Shown in pieces: positions 17,117 to 24,451 of a stretch of 64,000 nt of DNA (within the stretch, counting starts at the first letter, position 1; every line of letters starts with the position of its first letter). Origin of the DNA: Alteribacter populi (GTDB taxonomy: Bacteria; Bacillota; Bacilli; Bacillales; Salisediminibacteriaceae); contig NZ_KZ293963.1 in assembly GCF_002352765.1 (NCBI RefSeq), positions 1,882,368 to 1,946,367 of the forward strand, written 5' to 3'. The notes below the pieces were generated by a model. That model made no database searches and was not told the origin of the DNA. It saw only the letters and a list, made by a program, of their open reading frames with translations. A program made the translations under genes and the position numbers.

Positions 17117-17150
17117 GTTCTTCAACAATCGGGCCAGATTGTTGAAGAAC
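17117..17150. repeat. Perfect 14-bp inverted repeat
   Basis: GTTCTTCAACAATC (17117-17130) and GATTGTTGAAGAAC (17137-17150) enclose GGGCCA. It makes a very stable hairpin with no T-run. CAATCGGGC is shared with hairpin elements at 18.1 and 18.8 kb. Confidence 0.75.
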
Positions 17151-17292
17151 ACAGGTCCCCTTGAATGGACAGGTTACATTTAAGGAATACAATAATGTTG
17201 AACATAATTTATGAAATACGTAACTACTTTTCATGGCATAGGTTAGGCATAATTGTCGATAAAAAAGGGTGTATACATCCCAGAGAATAAAC

Positions 17293-17364
17293 AAGAAAAG
17301 TCGCAAGGCGCCCGACTATCGCGAATGGCGCCTGGAGCTAGACATCGAAACGTAGATTTTTTTT
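17293..17364 (+). repeat. Dispersed repeat family, copy A (short form)
   Basis: Contains GCAAGGCGCCCGACTATCGC, then GGCGCCTGGAGCTAGACATC and GAAACGTAGA. Nearly identical to copy B at 21.3 kb and related to longer copies at 51.7 and 58.8 kb. GGCGCC-rich arms suggest a folded element. No coding capacity. Confidence 0.85.
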
Positions 17365-17382
17365 AATTTCTTAACTCTTAAG

Positions 17383-17410
17383 AAAAACCGCATAGCGGTC
17401 TTTTATTTTT
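17383..17410 (+). terminator. Rho-independent terminator
   Basis: AAAAACCGC and GCGGTCTTTT form a short GC stem (17387-17391 with 17395-17399) followed by T-rich DNA, about 350 bases beyond the MoxR operon. The region 17034-17518 holds no gene; it contains this terminator, the 17117 hairpin and repeat copy A. Confidence 0.6.
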
Positions 17411-17518
17411 ATGGGGGATGACAGTTCATTTAGTACAGTGGAACAATTACTGCGTTAGGTGTTGTCCGACTATTTTCGTGATAGAATAAAGAAAACCATA
17501 TAAACGAGGATGTGTATC

Positions 17519-17872
17519 ATGACCAAACATCATATCTATACAATGAGTTTCGCAAGTGTCTATCCCCATTACGTTACGAAGGCGGAGAAAAAAGGACGTA
17601 CGAAAACAGAAGTCGATGAAATCATCCGTTGGTTGACAGGGTATAGCCAGGAAGAGTTAGAAACGCAACTGGAAAAACAGACAGACTTTGAGACCTTCTT
17701 TGCGGAAGCTCCCCAACTGAATCCTTCGCGGGCTTTGATCAAAGGGGTGGTCTGCGGTGTCCGAGTGGAAGACATCGAAGAACCAACTATGCAGGAAATT
17801 CGCTATTTGGATAAACTGATCGATGAATTAGCAAAGGGAAAAGCGATGGAGAAAATTTTACGAAAACAATAA
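17519..17872 (+). CDS. DUF2200 family protein
   Basis: Small cytoplasmic protein of unknown function, found widely in bacteria. The 117 residues include MSFASVYPHYVTKAEKKGRTKTEVDEII, the invariant-looking TGYSQEELE, and ALIKGVVCGVRVEDIEEPTMQEIRYLDKLIDELAKG, all consistent with DUF2200. The ATG at 17519 has GAGG 9 bases upstream; an in-frame GTG three codons earlier is less likely. Monocistronic with a terminator. Confidence 0.88.
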   Translation: MTKHHIYTMSFASVYPHYVTKAEKKGRTKTEVDEIIRWLTGYSQEELETQLEKQTDFETFFAEAPQLNPSRALIKGVVCGVRVEDIEEPTMQEIRYLDKLIDELAKGKAMEKILRKQ

Positions 17873-17884
17873 TTAAAAGCGAAG

Positions 17885-17926
17885 AAACACTGATTCTATA
17901 TATAAAATATAAAAGAATCGGTGTTT
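17885..17926 (+). terminator. Rho-independent terminator of the DUF2200 gene
   Basis: AAACACTGATTCT (17885-17897) pairs with AGAATCGGTGTTT (17914-17926), then TTT. Confidence 0.85.
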
Positions 17927-17929
17927 TTG

Positions 17930-18287
17930 CAGGCTGGATGCGAAAGGTACAAAAGTGATATTGTCGATTAGGTGAAAGAGGATATTGAGCTTCATTAATC
18001 ATCAAAACGGATCTCTTGGGAGTTTAAGCAGTGCATTAAAGAAAAAGCCTTACTACATTCATATTAGGAATTACACCAAGAATTTATCGTAGGCATTATT
18101 AATCTTAAATATTTTCAACAATCGGGCGCATTTCCAGAATAAGAATTGCGCTCTATCTTTATGTAAGGGCCAGATTATTAAATAAAAGAAGAGTTTTTGG
18201 GCAATAGAGAAGAAATTTTTAGCATTCATATGTAATAAACTTTAATAAAAGACTCAGTGACAGAACGTCAATAAGGAGGAGTTTATC
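17930..18287. other. Gene-free stretch with a repeat fragment
   Basis: No credible coding frame. From about 18121 it carries CAATCGGGCGCA, ATTGCGCTC and GGGCCAGATTATTAAATAAA, an element partly shared with the hairpin at 18.82 kb (CAATCGGGCGCA, ATTGCGCCC, GAGCCAAATC). The rest is AT-rich with no feature I can support, apart from the SD of the next gene. Confidence 0.6.
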
Positions 18288-18764
18288 ATGGCGAATGCAT
18301 CAAGTAACAAGAGGACAGATTCTGCTTCAAGAGTGATCATGGCATCACCGCAAACCATCTATCAGGCATTCTTGAGTCCGGAAGCTCTGGTTTCGTGGCT
18401 TCCACCGAAAGGAATGTCGGGTCATATTGACACGTTTGATCCCCGCGAAGGCGGAACTTATAGATTGACCCTCACCTACGAAATGGAACTCTCAACCCCT
18501 GGCAAAACTTCAGAAAACACCGACGTAACCCAAATGAAGTTTTTGGAGTTGGTTCCAGACAATCGAATTGTACAAACTGTAAAGTTCGATTCCGAGGACC
18601 TAGCGTTCTCGGGGGAGATGATACAGAAATGGCTCTTGGAAGCAAATTCAGAAGGCACAAAGGTTACTGTCGTTTGTGAGAACGTACCTGAAGGAATACG
18701 AAAGGAGGATCATGACACAGGTTTAAGGTCTACACTGGAGAATCTTGCTGTCTTTACTGAGTGA
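18288..18764 (+). CDS. SRPBCC/AHSA1-like protein (START-fold)
   Basis: Small cytoplasmic protein of the polyketide-cyclase/AHSA1 group, which bind hydrophobic ligands in a helix-grip pocket; ligand unknown. Family features are the N-terminal SRVIMASPQTIYQAFLSPEALVSWLPPKGMSG and FDPREGGTYRLTLTYE, then VPDNRIVQTVKFDSED. The C-terminal helix contains DTGLRSTLENLAVF. Length 158 is typical. The ATG follows AAGGAGGA. It stands alone between repeat-derived hairpins. Confidence 0.85.
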   Translation: MANASSNKRTDSASRVIMASPQTIYQAFLSPEALVSWLPPKGMSGHIDTFDPREGGTYRLTLTYEMELSTPGKTSENTDVTQMKFLELVPDNRIVQTVKFDSEDLAFSGEMIQKWLLEANSEGTKVTVVCENVPEGIRKEDHDTGLRSTLENLAVFTE

Positions 18765-18818
18765 TAAACTGTAAAACCATTTTTGATGGTCTTTTTGAAA
18801 GCATCGATCTTAAGCAAT

Positions 18819-18855
18819 CGGGCGCAAAAGTGGAATAATTGCGCCCGCTATTTTT
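18819..18855 (+). terminator. Terminator after the SRPBCC gene, from a dispersed hairpin
   Basis: CGGGCGCAA (18819-18827) pairs exactly with TTGCGCCCG (18839-18847), followed shortly by ATTTTTG. It shares sequence with the 18.12 kb element. Confidence 0.75.
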
Positions 18856-18929
18856 GAAAAGAGCCAAATCGTATTGTGGTCAAAAGTAGGTTTGATTTGA
18901 CAATTTTGTTCTGATTGTTGTTCTAACGA

Positions 18930-19550
18930 TTAATGGTTGGCTTTTGCAACAGGGGGGATGTTTTTTAACACAATCATCATTTGTGAAAACGCGCTAACAA
19001 CCATAATTAATGAGAAACTGATCATATGAAGGTGTGGTGGGAAGAGCACGATTAGTGGAAGAATGAGCCCGGTAATGAAAAAAACCAAACCCAGCTTTTT
19101 CGTCATCGTCCTGACCTTCTGAGGATCCTTAATGGATATCGATGTAGAAAAGGAATAATCCTTATCTAGGCGCGGGAGCTGGTTGCCGATTATGATATAG
19201 AGCCAGGCAACCAGGAAGACGATCCCAACATAAGGCGTTGTGAACCAACCATTCGCGTATCCGTACAATATCACCTGCACTCCGAACAGGAGAAACAACA
19301 CATTGTTTCGAACCGTCTGGAAAAGCGGAATGTGTTTTGGACTTAAGGTGTTAAAATAGCGTAATCCTAAAAATAAAGTGAAAATGCCGATTGAGAGAAG
19401 TGGGAAAAGCAGTGTCGTCTGTAATTCTCCAAAATTAACCGGCTGCCCCGTAATCCAGAACCCTAAAGATGTATCATTTACAGGATGTAACATCACAGCA
19501 CTTACTAACGTCGCAAGTACCCATATCATTGCCCAGCCATTCTTCTTCAT
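18930..19550 (-). CDS. SdpI-like immunity/signal-transduction membrane protein
   Basis: In B. subtilis SdpI protects against the SdpC killing peptide and, when bound to it, recruits the repressor SdpR to the membrane. This 206-residue protein (SdpI is about 207) has six hydrophobic segments: about 6-24, 48-64, 82-100, 107-125, 152-172 and 176-195. The loop IIIGNQLPRLDKDYSF and the following KVRTMTKKLGLVFFITGLILPL match the SdpI family pattern. It lies 10 bases after an ArsR-type SdpR-like gene, the sdpRI order. No sdpABC toxin genes are in the window. The toxin specificity cannot be inferred. Confidence 0.78.
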   Translation of the reverse strand: MKKNGWAMIWVLATLVSAVMLHPVNDTSLGFWITGQPVNFGELQTTLLFPLLSIGIFTLFLGLRYFNTLSPKHIPLFQTVRNNVLFLLFGVQVILYGYANGWFTTPYVGIVFLVAWLYIIIGNQLPRLDKDYSFSTSISIKDPQKVRTMTKKLGLVFFITGLILPLIVLFPPHLHMISFSLIMVVSAFSQMMIVLKNIPPVAKANH

Positions 19551-19560
19551 CTACTCACTC

Positions 19561-19836
19561 CTACTGGCTCAATTTTTGTAACCACAAGACCACTTCATGG
19601 AATAATGTCATATTCAACGAATACACGACATACTGCCCGCGTTTCTCCCGATATACGAGATCGGCACCGTGCAAGAGGCTCAAGTGATTGGAAATACTTG
19701 GTTTAGTCATCTCAAAGGCATCAGCAATTTCACCCGCTGTCATATCCTTTTCCCGAAGTAATTCAAGAATATCTCGACGCGTATCATCGGCCAGCGCTTT
19801 AAAGGTACGTGTAGGATCCAATTTGTTTTCCACCAT
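19561..19836 (-). CDS. ArsR-family autorepressor, SdpR-like
   Basis: Winged-helix repressor of 91 residues. FKALADDTRRDILELLREKDMTAGEIADAFEMTKPSISNHLSLLHGADLV is very like SdpR, including the recognition helix KPSISNHL, and there is no metal-binding cysteine motif. The C-terminal YREKRGQYVVYSLNMTLFHEVVLWL is also SdpR-like. It is the first gene of a two-gene operon with the SdpI-like gene. Upstream AT-rich DNA with TACT (19853-19856) and AGTA (19870-19873) could hold its operator. The SD is weak. Confidence 0.85.
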   Translation of the reverse strand: MVENKLDPTRTFKALADDTRRDILELLREKDMTAGEIADAFEMTKPSISNHLSLLHGADLVYREKRGQYVVYSLNMTLFHEVVLWLQKLSQ

Positions 19837-20073
19837 TCATTATTTAGAAAAATACTTAATTAACTAAATAGTACGTGGAAAGTATTCTAATTGCAAGAAA
19901 AACTTCTTTTAGAAATCAATTTTGTGACTCCAAACTTCCGTTTATAGGGCTCAGGAATTGATAATGCCTGGTATTTTGGAAAAAGACCATATTTCAAAGC
20001 AATTGGGGGATGTTTTTTACTAATAATGTTGAATACTTACTTTAGTACTTTAATTATAAGGATGAGGTTAAGA

Positions 20074-20595
20074 TTGCAAAAGACTGCTTTGGTGGTTATT
20101 GATGTTCAAAATGCCATATTTGACGAATCTAATCCGATATACGAAGGTGAACAGCTTCTTAGAAATCTTCAGGACTTAATTGATAAGGCACGTACTGCTA
20201 ACGTCCCTGTCTTTTTTGTCCAACATAATGATGAAGAATTCATAACTGGAACTCCTTCGTGGGAAATTCATTCTTTAATCTCTCCAAATGAAGGAGAACT
20301 AGTGATCCAAAAACATACTCCGGATTCTTTTCATGAAACCGTACTTCATGAAAAACTTAATGCAGAGCAAATCCAAAATCTTGTTATTGTCGGAAATCAG
20401 ACCGAGTATTGCGTAGATACTACGAGTCGCCGTGCATTTAGTCTCGGTTATAATGTCACACTTGTCAAAGATGCCCACGGGACATGGGATACCCATACCT
20501 TAAGTGCTAAACAAATCATTGATCATCACAATGAGGTATTGGGTAATGCTTTTGCTGCTCTTAAGGAAACAAAAGAGATTCAGTTTTCCGATTAG
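20074..20595 (+). CDS. Isochorismatase-family cysteine hydrolase
   Basis: Cytoplasmic hydrolase of the isochorismatase-like fold, which includes nicotinamidases and amidases; substrate not predictable. The TTG at 20074 has GAGG 6 bases upstream and yields LQKTALVVIDVQNAIF, with catalytic Asp in VIDVQN. The lysine is in VIQKHTPDSF and the nucleophilic Cys in GNQTEYCVDTTSRRAF; ALKETKEIQ ends the chain. About 173 residues is typical for the family. The open frame continues 16 codons further upstream without an SD. The 3' end abuts a convergent pseudogene. Confidence 0.88.
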   Translation: MQKTALVVIDVQNAIFDESNPIYEGEQLLRNLQDLIDKARTANVPVFFVQHNDEEFITGTPSWEIHSLISPNEGELVIQKHTPDSFHETVLHEKLNAEQIQNLVIVGNQTEYCVDTTSRRAFSLGYNVTLVKDAHGTWDTHTLSAKQIIDHHNEVLGNAFAALKETKEIQFSD

Positions 20596-20617
20596 GAGAG
20601 TGGTTAAATTTAATAAT

Positions 20618-21075
20618 TGAATAAACTCCGTATCCCAGTTCATATCGTTTTGCCTTCAAAATCCCTTTATTATTATAATACTGGATGGTTCGGGTTGTTA
20701 CTCCTTCTGTACTTAATACTGGTTCTCCTATCAAATCAAGCGTGTACACAGGACGGTGTTCTAAGAAATCACTTAAGTTGACTTCCCGCATTGGTGTAGA
20801 AGATCCCTACAATAGTGTTTTATCTGGTGTGTCATTTCCCTGAAATTTGTAGAGCTGAACCTCACCAAAATCAGTGCTGACCATTTTGGATTCTACTGGT
20901 TCAGGTAAATGGCTCATCGCTTCAACATAAGATTTAGCATTTTCCTCTTTGTCCTTCATCTGTAACAAAGCCACTCATCGAACCATCGTCTTTGAAGGGA
21001 AAGCCTATTAAAGCCAGTGTAGCTAATATTCCAATAAAAATAATAGCTAAAATAACCCACGTTTTTTCATTTCAT
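20618..21075 (-). pseudogene. Chimeric relic: alpha/beta hydrolase N-part joined to a MerR helix-turn-helix piece
   Basis: From about 21075 the minus strand encodes KTWVILAIIFIGILATLALIGF (membrane anchor), then after a frameshift near 20960 KSYVEAMSHLPEPVESKMVSTDFGEVQLYKFQGND, then an in-frame TAG at about 20811, then GSSTPMREVNLSDFLEHRPVYTLDLIGEPVLS to 20711. This is the start of a membrane-anchored alpha/beta hydrolase lacking the LLLPG stretch. At 20710 the same frame changes to TEGVTTRTIQYYNNKGILKAK and GYGVYS, a MerR-type DNA-binding pattern, to 20618. Both parts are incomplete. An open frame of 76 codons (20561-20791) spans the junction but is unlikely to be functional. Confidence 0.65.
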
Positions 21076-21336
21076 TTTAATTCACCCCCCTCTTCAACTT
21101 CACTATAGCCTATGACGTCACGAGGTAACGACAAAATAAATTAGATAACGTTTTTCGTTTGTTAGAAAAAAACATTTTAACCATCTGAAGTTCAAAAAGA
21201 GCTAATACAGAATGGAAGGTTGCTTATTTGTAATTTATATTTCGTTATTAAGCAATCGGCGATTGTTGAATAACGGTAAAGAACTTTATTATCATAAATA
21301 ATTCAAAGTGTAATGCTTTGAGTTAGGTGTAAAAGC

Positions 21337-21406
21337 AAGAAAAGCGCAAGGCGCCCGACTATCGCGATGGCACCTGGAGCTAGACATCGAAACGTAGATT
21401 TTTTTA
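21337..21406 (+). repeat. Dispersed repeat family, copy B (short form)
   Basis: AAGCGCAAGGCGCCCGACTA, then TCGCGATGGCACCTGGAGCT, AGACATCGAAACGTAGA and a T-run. Over 90 percent like copy A by eye. It occupies most of the gene-free stretch 21120-21464. Confidence 0.85.
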
Positions 21407-21426
21407 TAATTTCTGGTCTTAACTCT

Positions 21427-21455
21427 AAAAAAAGACAAAGGATCCCTCCTTTGCC
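21427..21455 (-). terminator. Terminator of the sfnG operon
   Basis: CAAAGGA (21436-21442) pairs with TCCTTTG (21447-21453); on the minus strand the stem is followed by TCTTTTTTT. Confidence 0.85.
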
Positions 21456-21464
21456 TTATGTAGA

Positions 21465-21911
21465 TTATTCTTTTAATAAACTATACACTTCTGCATCAAG
21501 CTTTTCAGCTAACTTTGGATCATACGTTTTCTCGTACTCCGGCTCTACCGTAATTTTCCCTCCGTAAAAAATAACATCTTCCACGGATTCTACATCTACT
21601 GTTACTATTCGCAATTTCATCGTTTTTTCAATCACATCAGAAACATCTGCTTTCCCTTTGACCGAATAGCAGCTGCCGTTACCAGTGATCCCTAGTGTCA
21701 CTCGTGGTTCCGCTTGAATATTTTTAGCACTATTTGCTTTATGCCCGACCGCAAATTTAATCTGATCCCCTTCAGGTTGTGCGACCACCCAGGAAATCAC
21801 ACTTAAATCAGGCTGTTTCGTTTCCTGGTCTGTTGTAACCAAGGTGACAATTTTTTCACCTTGTAGTGATTCAACCAGTTCAGGACTTAACTTTTCTTCA
21901 CGCTTTGCCAC
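21465..21911 (-). CDS. Pyridoxamine 5'-phosphate oxidase-like flavin-binding protein
   Basis: Split-barrel FMN-binding family member of 148 residues. Visible features are EKIVTLVTTDQETKQPDLSVISWVVA and IKFAVGHKANSAKNIQAEPRVTLGITG, the strand pattern of PNPOx-like proteins. The C-terminal part contains EPEYEKTYDPKLAEKLDAEV. It overlaps the 3' end of the FMN reductase gene by 14 bases and is third in the sfnG operon. A role in flavin handling for the sulfone monooxygenase is inferred from position only. Confidence 0.75.
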   Translation of the reverse strand: MAKREEKLSPELVESLQGEKIVTLVTTDQETKQPDLSVISWVVAQPEGDQIKFAVGHKANSAKNIQAEPRVTLGITGNGSCYSVKGKADVSDVIEKTMKLRIVTVDVESVEDVIFYGGKITVEPEYEKTYDPKLAEKLDAEVYSLLKE

Positions 21912-22512
21912 AATACCCCTCCTCGTAATTACTTAACTGCTTTCTTGGAATGTCCGGTAATCCTAATCTTACACTTCGGTCCATACCTTTATTATAGAAG
22001 TCGACAATGCTTTTTCCAAGTTCATTTAACCGATTCATGATTTCCGTATCAACTAGAGTTGAAGCAGAAAAATGGTCATTGTGAGCATAAACCGCTGATG
22101 GCAATGCATAGGCGTGGAAGTAACCCGCAAGAGGTTTTAACTGATGTTCAATCGCAAGAAAGTGGTGCGGTGATCCCCCCGTTGCAATAAAGCCAATGAC
22201 TTTGCCTCGCAGACTATCATTTGGAATAATATCAAAGACGTTTTTTAATGCCCCGGTCATCGATCCTCTATAAATTGGCGTTCCAACAATAAATGCATCG
22301 GCATTTACAATTAAATCTATCACTTTTTTTGTATCCCCTTGATAAAGAGAAGGATCCCGACCATCACAATACTGTATATCATAATCCCCCAAGTGAATAA
22401 TCTCAGTTTCGATCTGCGGATCATAGTCTTTTGCATAGTCAATCGCTTTATTAACAACAAGTAATGTTTTTGATCTCTCAGACCGACTTCCTGACAACGC
22501 CACTAGTTTCAT
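21898..22512 (-). CDS. NAD(P)H-dependent FMN reductase (SsuE/MsuE type)
   Basis: Supplies FMNH2 to two-component monooxygenases. The flavodoxin-like protein begins MKLVALSGSRSERSKTLLVVN, the phosphate-binding loop, and has FIVGTPIYRGSMTGALKNVFD and GKVIGFIATGGSPHHFLAIEHQL, all typical of NADPH-dependent FMN reductases. Length 204. Its ATG overlaps the sfnG stop by four bases, which strongly suggests that SfnG is its partner. Confidence 0.88.
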   Translation of the reverse strand: MKLVALSGSRSERSKTLLVVNKAIDYAKDYDPQIETEIIHLGDYDIQYCDGRDPSLYQGDTKKVIDLIVNADAFIVGTPIYRGSMTGALKNVFDIIPNDSLRGKVIGFIATGGSPHHFLAIEHQLKPLAGYFHAYALPSAVYAHNDHFSASTLVDTEIMNRLNELGKSIVDFYNKGMDRSVRLGLPDIPRKQLSNYEEGYCGKA

Positions 22513-23600
22513 ACAGTAACACGCTGCTCTTTTAGTGCAGCTTCTTTTTCTTTAACGAGTGGAATGACTTCTTCACCGAACCTTTGTAAATCTTCTTCAT
22601 AGTGGAAATGTGCAGTTAACACAAGATCGATTCCTATTTTTTTCAATTCAATAATACGATCCGCAACTTGTTCAGCTGTTCCGATCAGACCGGTTTTAAA
22701 GCCTTCATTATATTGAACAAGGTCTTTGAACGTCGAACTGGCCCACATACCTTTTTTATCTTTCGTTGATTGTCCTGCTTCTTTTACCGCATTGCTAAAG
22801 CCTTCAACTGCCTCGTTATCGGCATGTGAAACAATATCTCTTAACAGCTCTAATGCCTCTTCCTCTGTATCGCGGACGATTGCAAAACCATGAGCAGCAA
22901 ATTTAATCTCTTCTTCTCTACCTTCTTTTCTAGCCAATGCTTTTACATCTTCAATTTGTTCTTTAAATCCTTCGATCGTATTGCCATTCATAAAATACCA
23001 ATCGGAGACCTTTGCTGCCATTTCACGCGCCGCTTTCGAGTTACCACCTTGAAATATAGGGGGTCTGCCATTGACCGGTTTAGGTTTTAACGGTGCTTCA
23101 TTAATTCTGTAAAAGTCACCCTTATAGGTTGTCGATTCTTCTGTCCACATCGACTTTAGTACTTGAATAAATTCTTCTGCTCGACGATACCTTTCGTCAT
23201 GCTCTAGCCAATGTTCTCCGTACCCGATAAACTCTTGCTTAAACCACCCGCTTACTACATTAAGTGCAGCCCGGCCATTACTAATGTTATCTAGCGTGGC
23301 AATCATTTTCGCATAAACCCCTGGATGCCATAACCCTGGATGAACTGCGGAAATAAGATTGATTTTTTTTGTTACACTAGCTAATGCAGAAGCCAGTGTG
23401 ATTGCTTCTAATTGATTTTCAGCACCGTAGCTGGCAATAAAACGTGTTTGTAAAAGTGCAAAGTCATAGCCTGATTCTTCGGCAATTTGCGCATATCGTT
23501 TATTTGATTCATAGTCCCATCCTGTTTTTTGTGGAAGCTTGGAGACAACTAACCCTCCACTTACATTCGGTACCCAATAAGCAAACTTCAATTCTCCCAT
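22509..23600 (-). CDS. sfnG: FMNH2-dependent dimethylsulfone monooxygenase
   Basis: Luciferase-like enzyme predicted to convert dimethylsulfone to methanesulfinate when sulfur is scarce. The 363-residue sequence starts LKFAYWVPNVSGGLVVSKLPQKT, the SfnG-specific opening, and continues with NVVSGWFKQEFIGYGEHWLEHDERYRRAEEFI, PIFQGGNSKAAREMAAKVSDWYFMNG and VLTAHFHYEEDLQRFGEEV. The ATG follows AGGAGGACGATGAA. First gene of an operon with the FMN reductase and a flavin-binding protein. A SAM-I riboswitch lies upstream, fitting sulfur control, but an extra terminator intervenes. Related LLM enzymes such as alkanesulfonate monooxygenase are less similar at the N-terminus. Confidence 0.87.
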   Translation of the reverse strand: MGELKFAYWVPNVSGGLVVSKLPQKTGWDYESNKRYAQIAEESGYDFALLQTRFIASYGAENQLEAITLASALASVTKKINLISAVHPGLWHPGVYAKMIATLDNISNGRAALNVVSGWFKQEFIGYGEHWLEHDERYRRAEEFIQVLKSMWTEESTTYKGDFYRINEAPLKPKPVNGRPPIFQGGNSKAAREMAAKVSDWYFMNGNTIEGFKEQIEDVKALARKEGREEEIKFAAHGFAIVRDTEEEALELLRDIVSHADNEAVEGFSNAVKEAGQSTKDKKGMWASSTFKDLVQYNEGFKTGLIGTAEQVADRIIELKKIGIDLVLTAHFHYEEDLQRFGEEVIPLVKEKEAALKEQRVTV

Positions 23601-23627
23601 TTCATCGTCCTCCTAAATTATTAAATT

Positions 23628-23678
23628 GGACGATTGACCTATGTTATACTATTTCATATATAATTAGGCTTAATCGTC
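23628..23678 (-). promoter_or_regulatory. Inverted repeat in the sfnG promoter region
   Basis: GACGATTGACCTA (23629-23641) and TAGGCTTAATCGTC (23665-23678) form matching arms (GACGATT/AATCGTC and CTA/TAG) around an AT-rich core. Located 30-80 bases upstream of sfnG and downstream of the second terminator. It could be an operator with an internal promoter. Confidence 0.5.
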
Positions 23679-23715
23679 ACTCCCCGTGGCTTTGCTACGT
23701 CTAATTGTATCGACG

Positions 23716-23741
23716 AAAAAAGGTGTTGCAGCACCTTTTTT
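23716..23741. terminator. Second terminator between the riboswitch and sfnG
   Basis: AAAAAAGGTG (23716-23725) and CACCTTTTTT (23732-23741) pair perfectly around TTGCAG; A- and T-tracts make it functional in both directions. Confidence 0.85.
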
Positions 23742-23790
23742 CTCTTTCCATAATCTTTTTATGTTACCAAGAATCCCTCCTCTACATAAT

Positions 23791-23832
23791 AAAAACCCTC
23801 TTTTCTCAAGTCAGATGAGAAAAGAGGGTTTT
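23791..23832 (-). terminator. Riboswitch-controlled terminator
   Basis: On the minus strand AAAACCCTCTTTTCTC pairs with GAGAAAAGAGGGTTTT, then TTATT. The segment CTCATC of the stem loop region is complementary to the P1 3' strand of the aptamer, as needed for the switch. Confidence 0.9.
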
Positions 23833-23859
23833 ATAAACGTAATATAAAAGCAGCCCAGC

Positions 23860-23966
23860 TCTCATCTTCGGAATATCCTACATTCCTCTGAAATTGGCAC
23901 CGTGCACACATTACGTGCTGGTTGCCGAAGTATCATAGGGTCAGTCCCTCCACCTCTCTAGATAAG
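23860..23966 (-). promoter_or_regulatory. SAM-I (S-box) riboswitch aptamer
   Basis: The minus strand has the S-box core in order: CTTATC, AGAGAGGTGGAGGGACTGAC, CCTATGATAC, TTCGGCAACC, a P3 helix GCACG/TGTGC, GGTGCCAATTTC, a P4 helix GGAAT/ATTCC and GATGAGAG, which closes P1 with CTTATC. It binds S-adenosylmethionine and terminates transcription when SAM is plentiful. The gene that would normally follow is missing; see the findings. Confidence 0.95.
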
Positions 23967-23995
23967 AAATTATTAAATTCATAATATTTTCACTC

Positions 23996-24023
23996 ATTGT
24001 ATCATATGTGCTGTATTCGTCAA
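23996..24023 (-). promoter_or_regulatory. Promoter of the S-box leader
   Basis: TTGACG (24018-24023) and TACAAT (23996-24001) with 16-base spacing on the minus strand, about 30 bases upstream of the aptamer. Confidence 0.7.
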
Positions 24024-24093
24024 GGGACAGGGGGACAGGTTCGTCGTCCCAGAACAACGCGAGGAACAAATGTATGACTTGACTCCCTGTCCC
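24024..24093. repeat. GGGACAG-type dispersed hairpin element
   Basis: GGGACAGGG (24024-24032) and CCCTGTCCC (24085-24093) are exact complements 52 bases apart. Same family as 1149-1188. The region 24024-24451 contains no gene; besides this and the next hairpin it has a small GC palindrome (CCTCCACGTG/CGCGGAGG) near 24332-24355. Confidence 0.65.
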
Positions 24094-24380
24094 ACTCTTA
24101 CACGCAAAAAAAGTTAACAGGAGTATACTGGCACTCGTTTATCTTATTCATTCAGTATAATCAGAAATCAATAAAGGGAAAAAGTATGGACCGGAAAGGA
24201 AACTTGAAAAGCGATCTATACAGGAAGAGGTTTTACAGAAGGCTGTCCCCTCGCCATCAATCGAAGCTACTTTAATTTCTCTGTTTTAAAAGCCGGCAAA
24301 CCCTCTTTCATTCATTGCTTAGTAAAGGTATCCTCCACGTGCTAACGCGCGGAGGGAAAGCAACTGCCCATCGCACCAAA

Positions 24381-24405
24381 AGAGGGACATGGTACCTGTC
24401 CCTCT
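24381..24405. repeat. GGGACA-type hairpin downstream of aceA
   Basis: AGAGGGACA (24381-24389) pairs with TGTCCCTCT (24397-24405) around a 7-base loop. It could double as the aceBA terminator, though T-tracts are poor. Confidence 0.6.
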
Positions 24406-24451
24406 GTCCCACTGTTTCTATTTAACTGACTAGAGATGCTGTTCATAATCT

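Noticed and set aside
20561..20791. Intact small MerR-family regulator
   Set aside because: The helix-turn-helix start and the dimerisation helix are missing, and the N-terminal 27 residues are from an alpha/beta hydrolase. It is a chimeric remnant.
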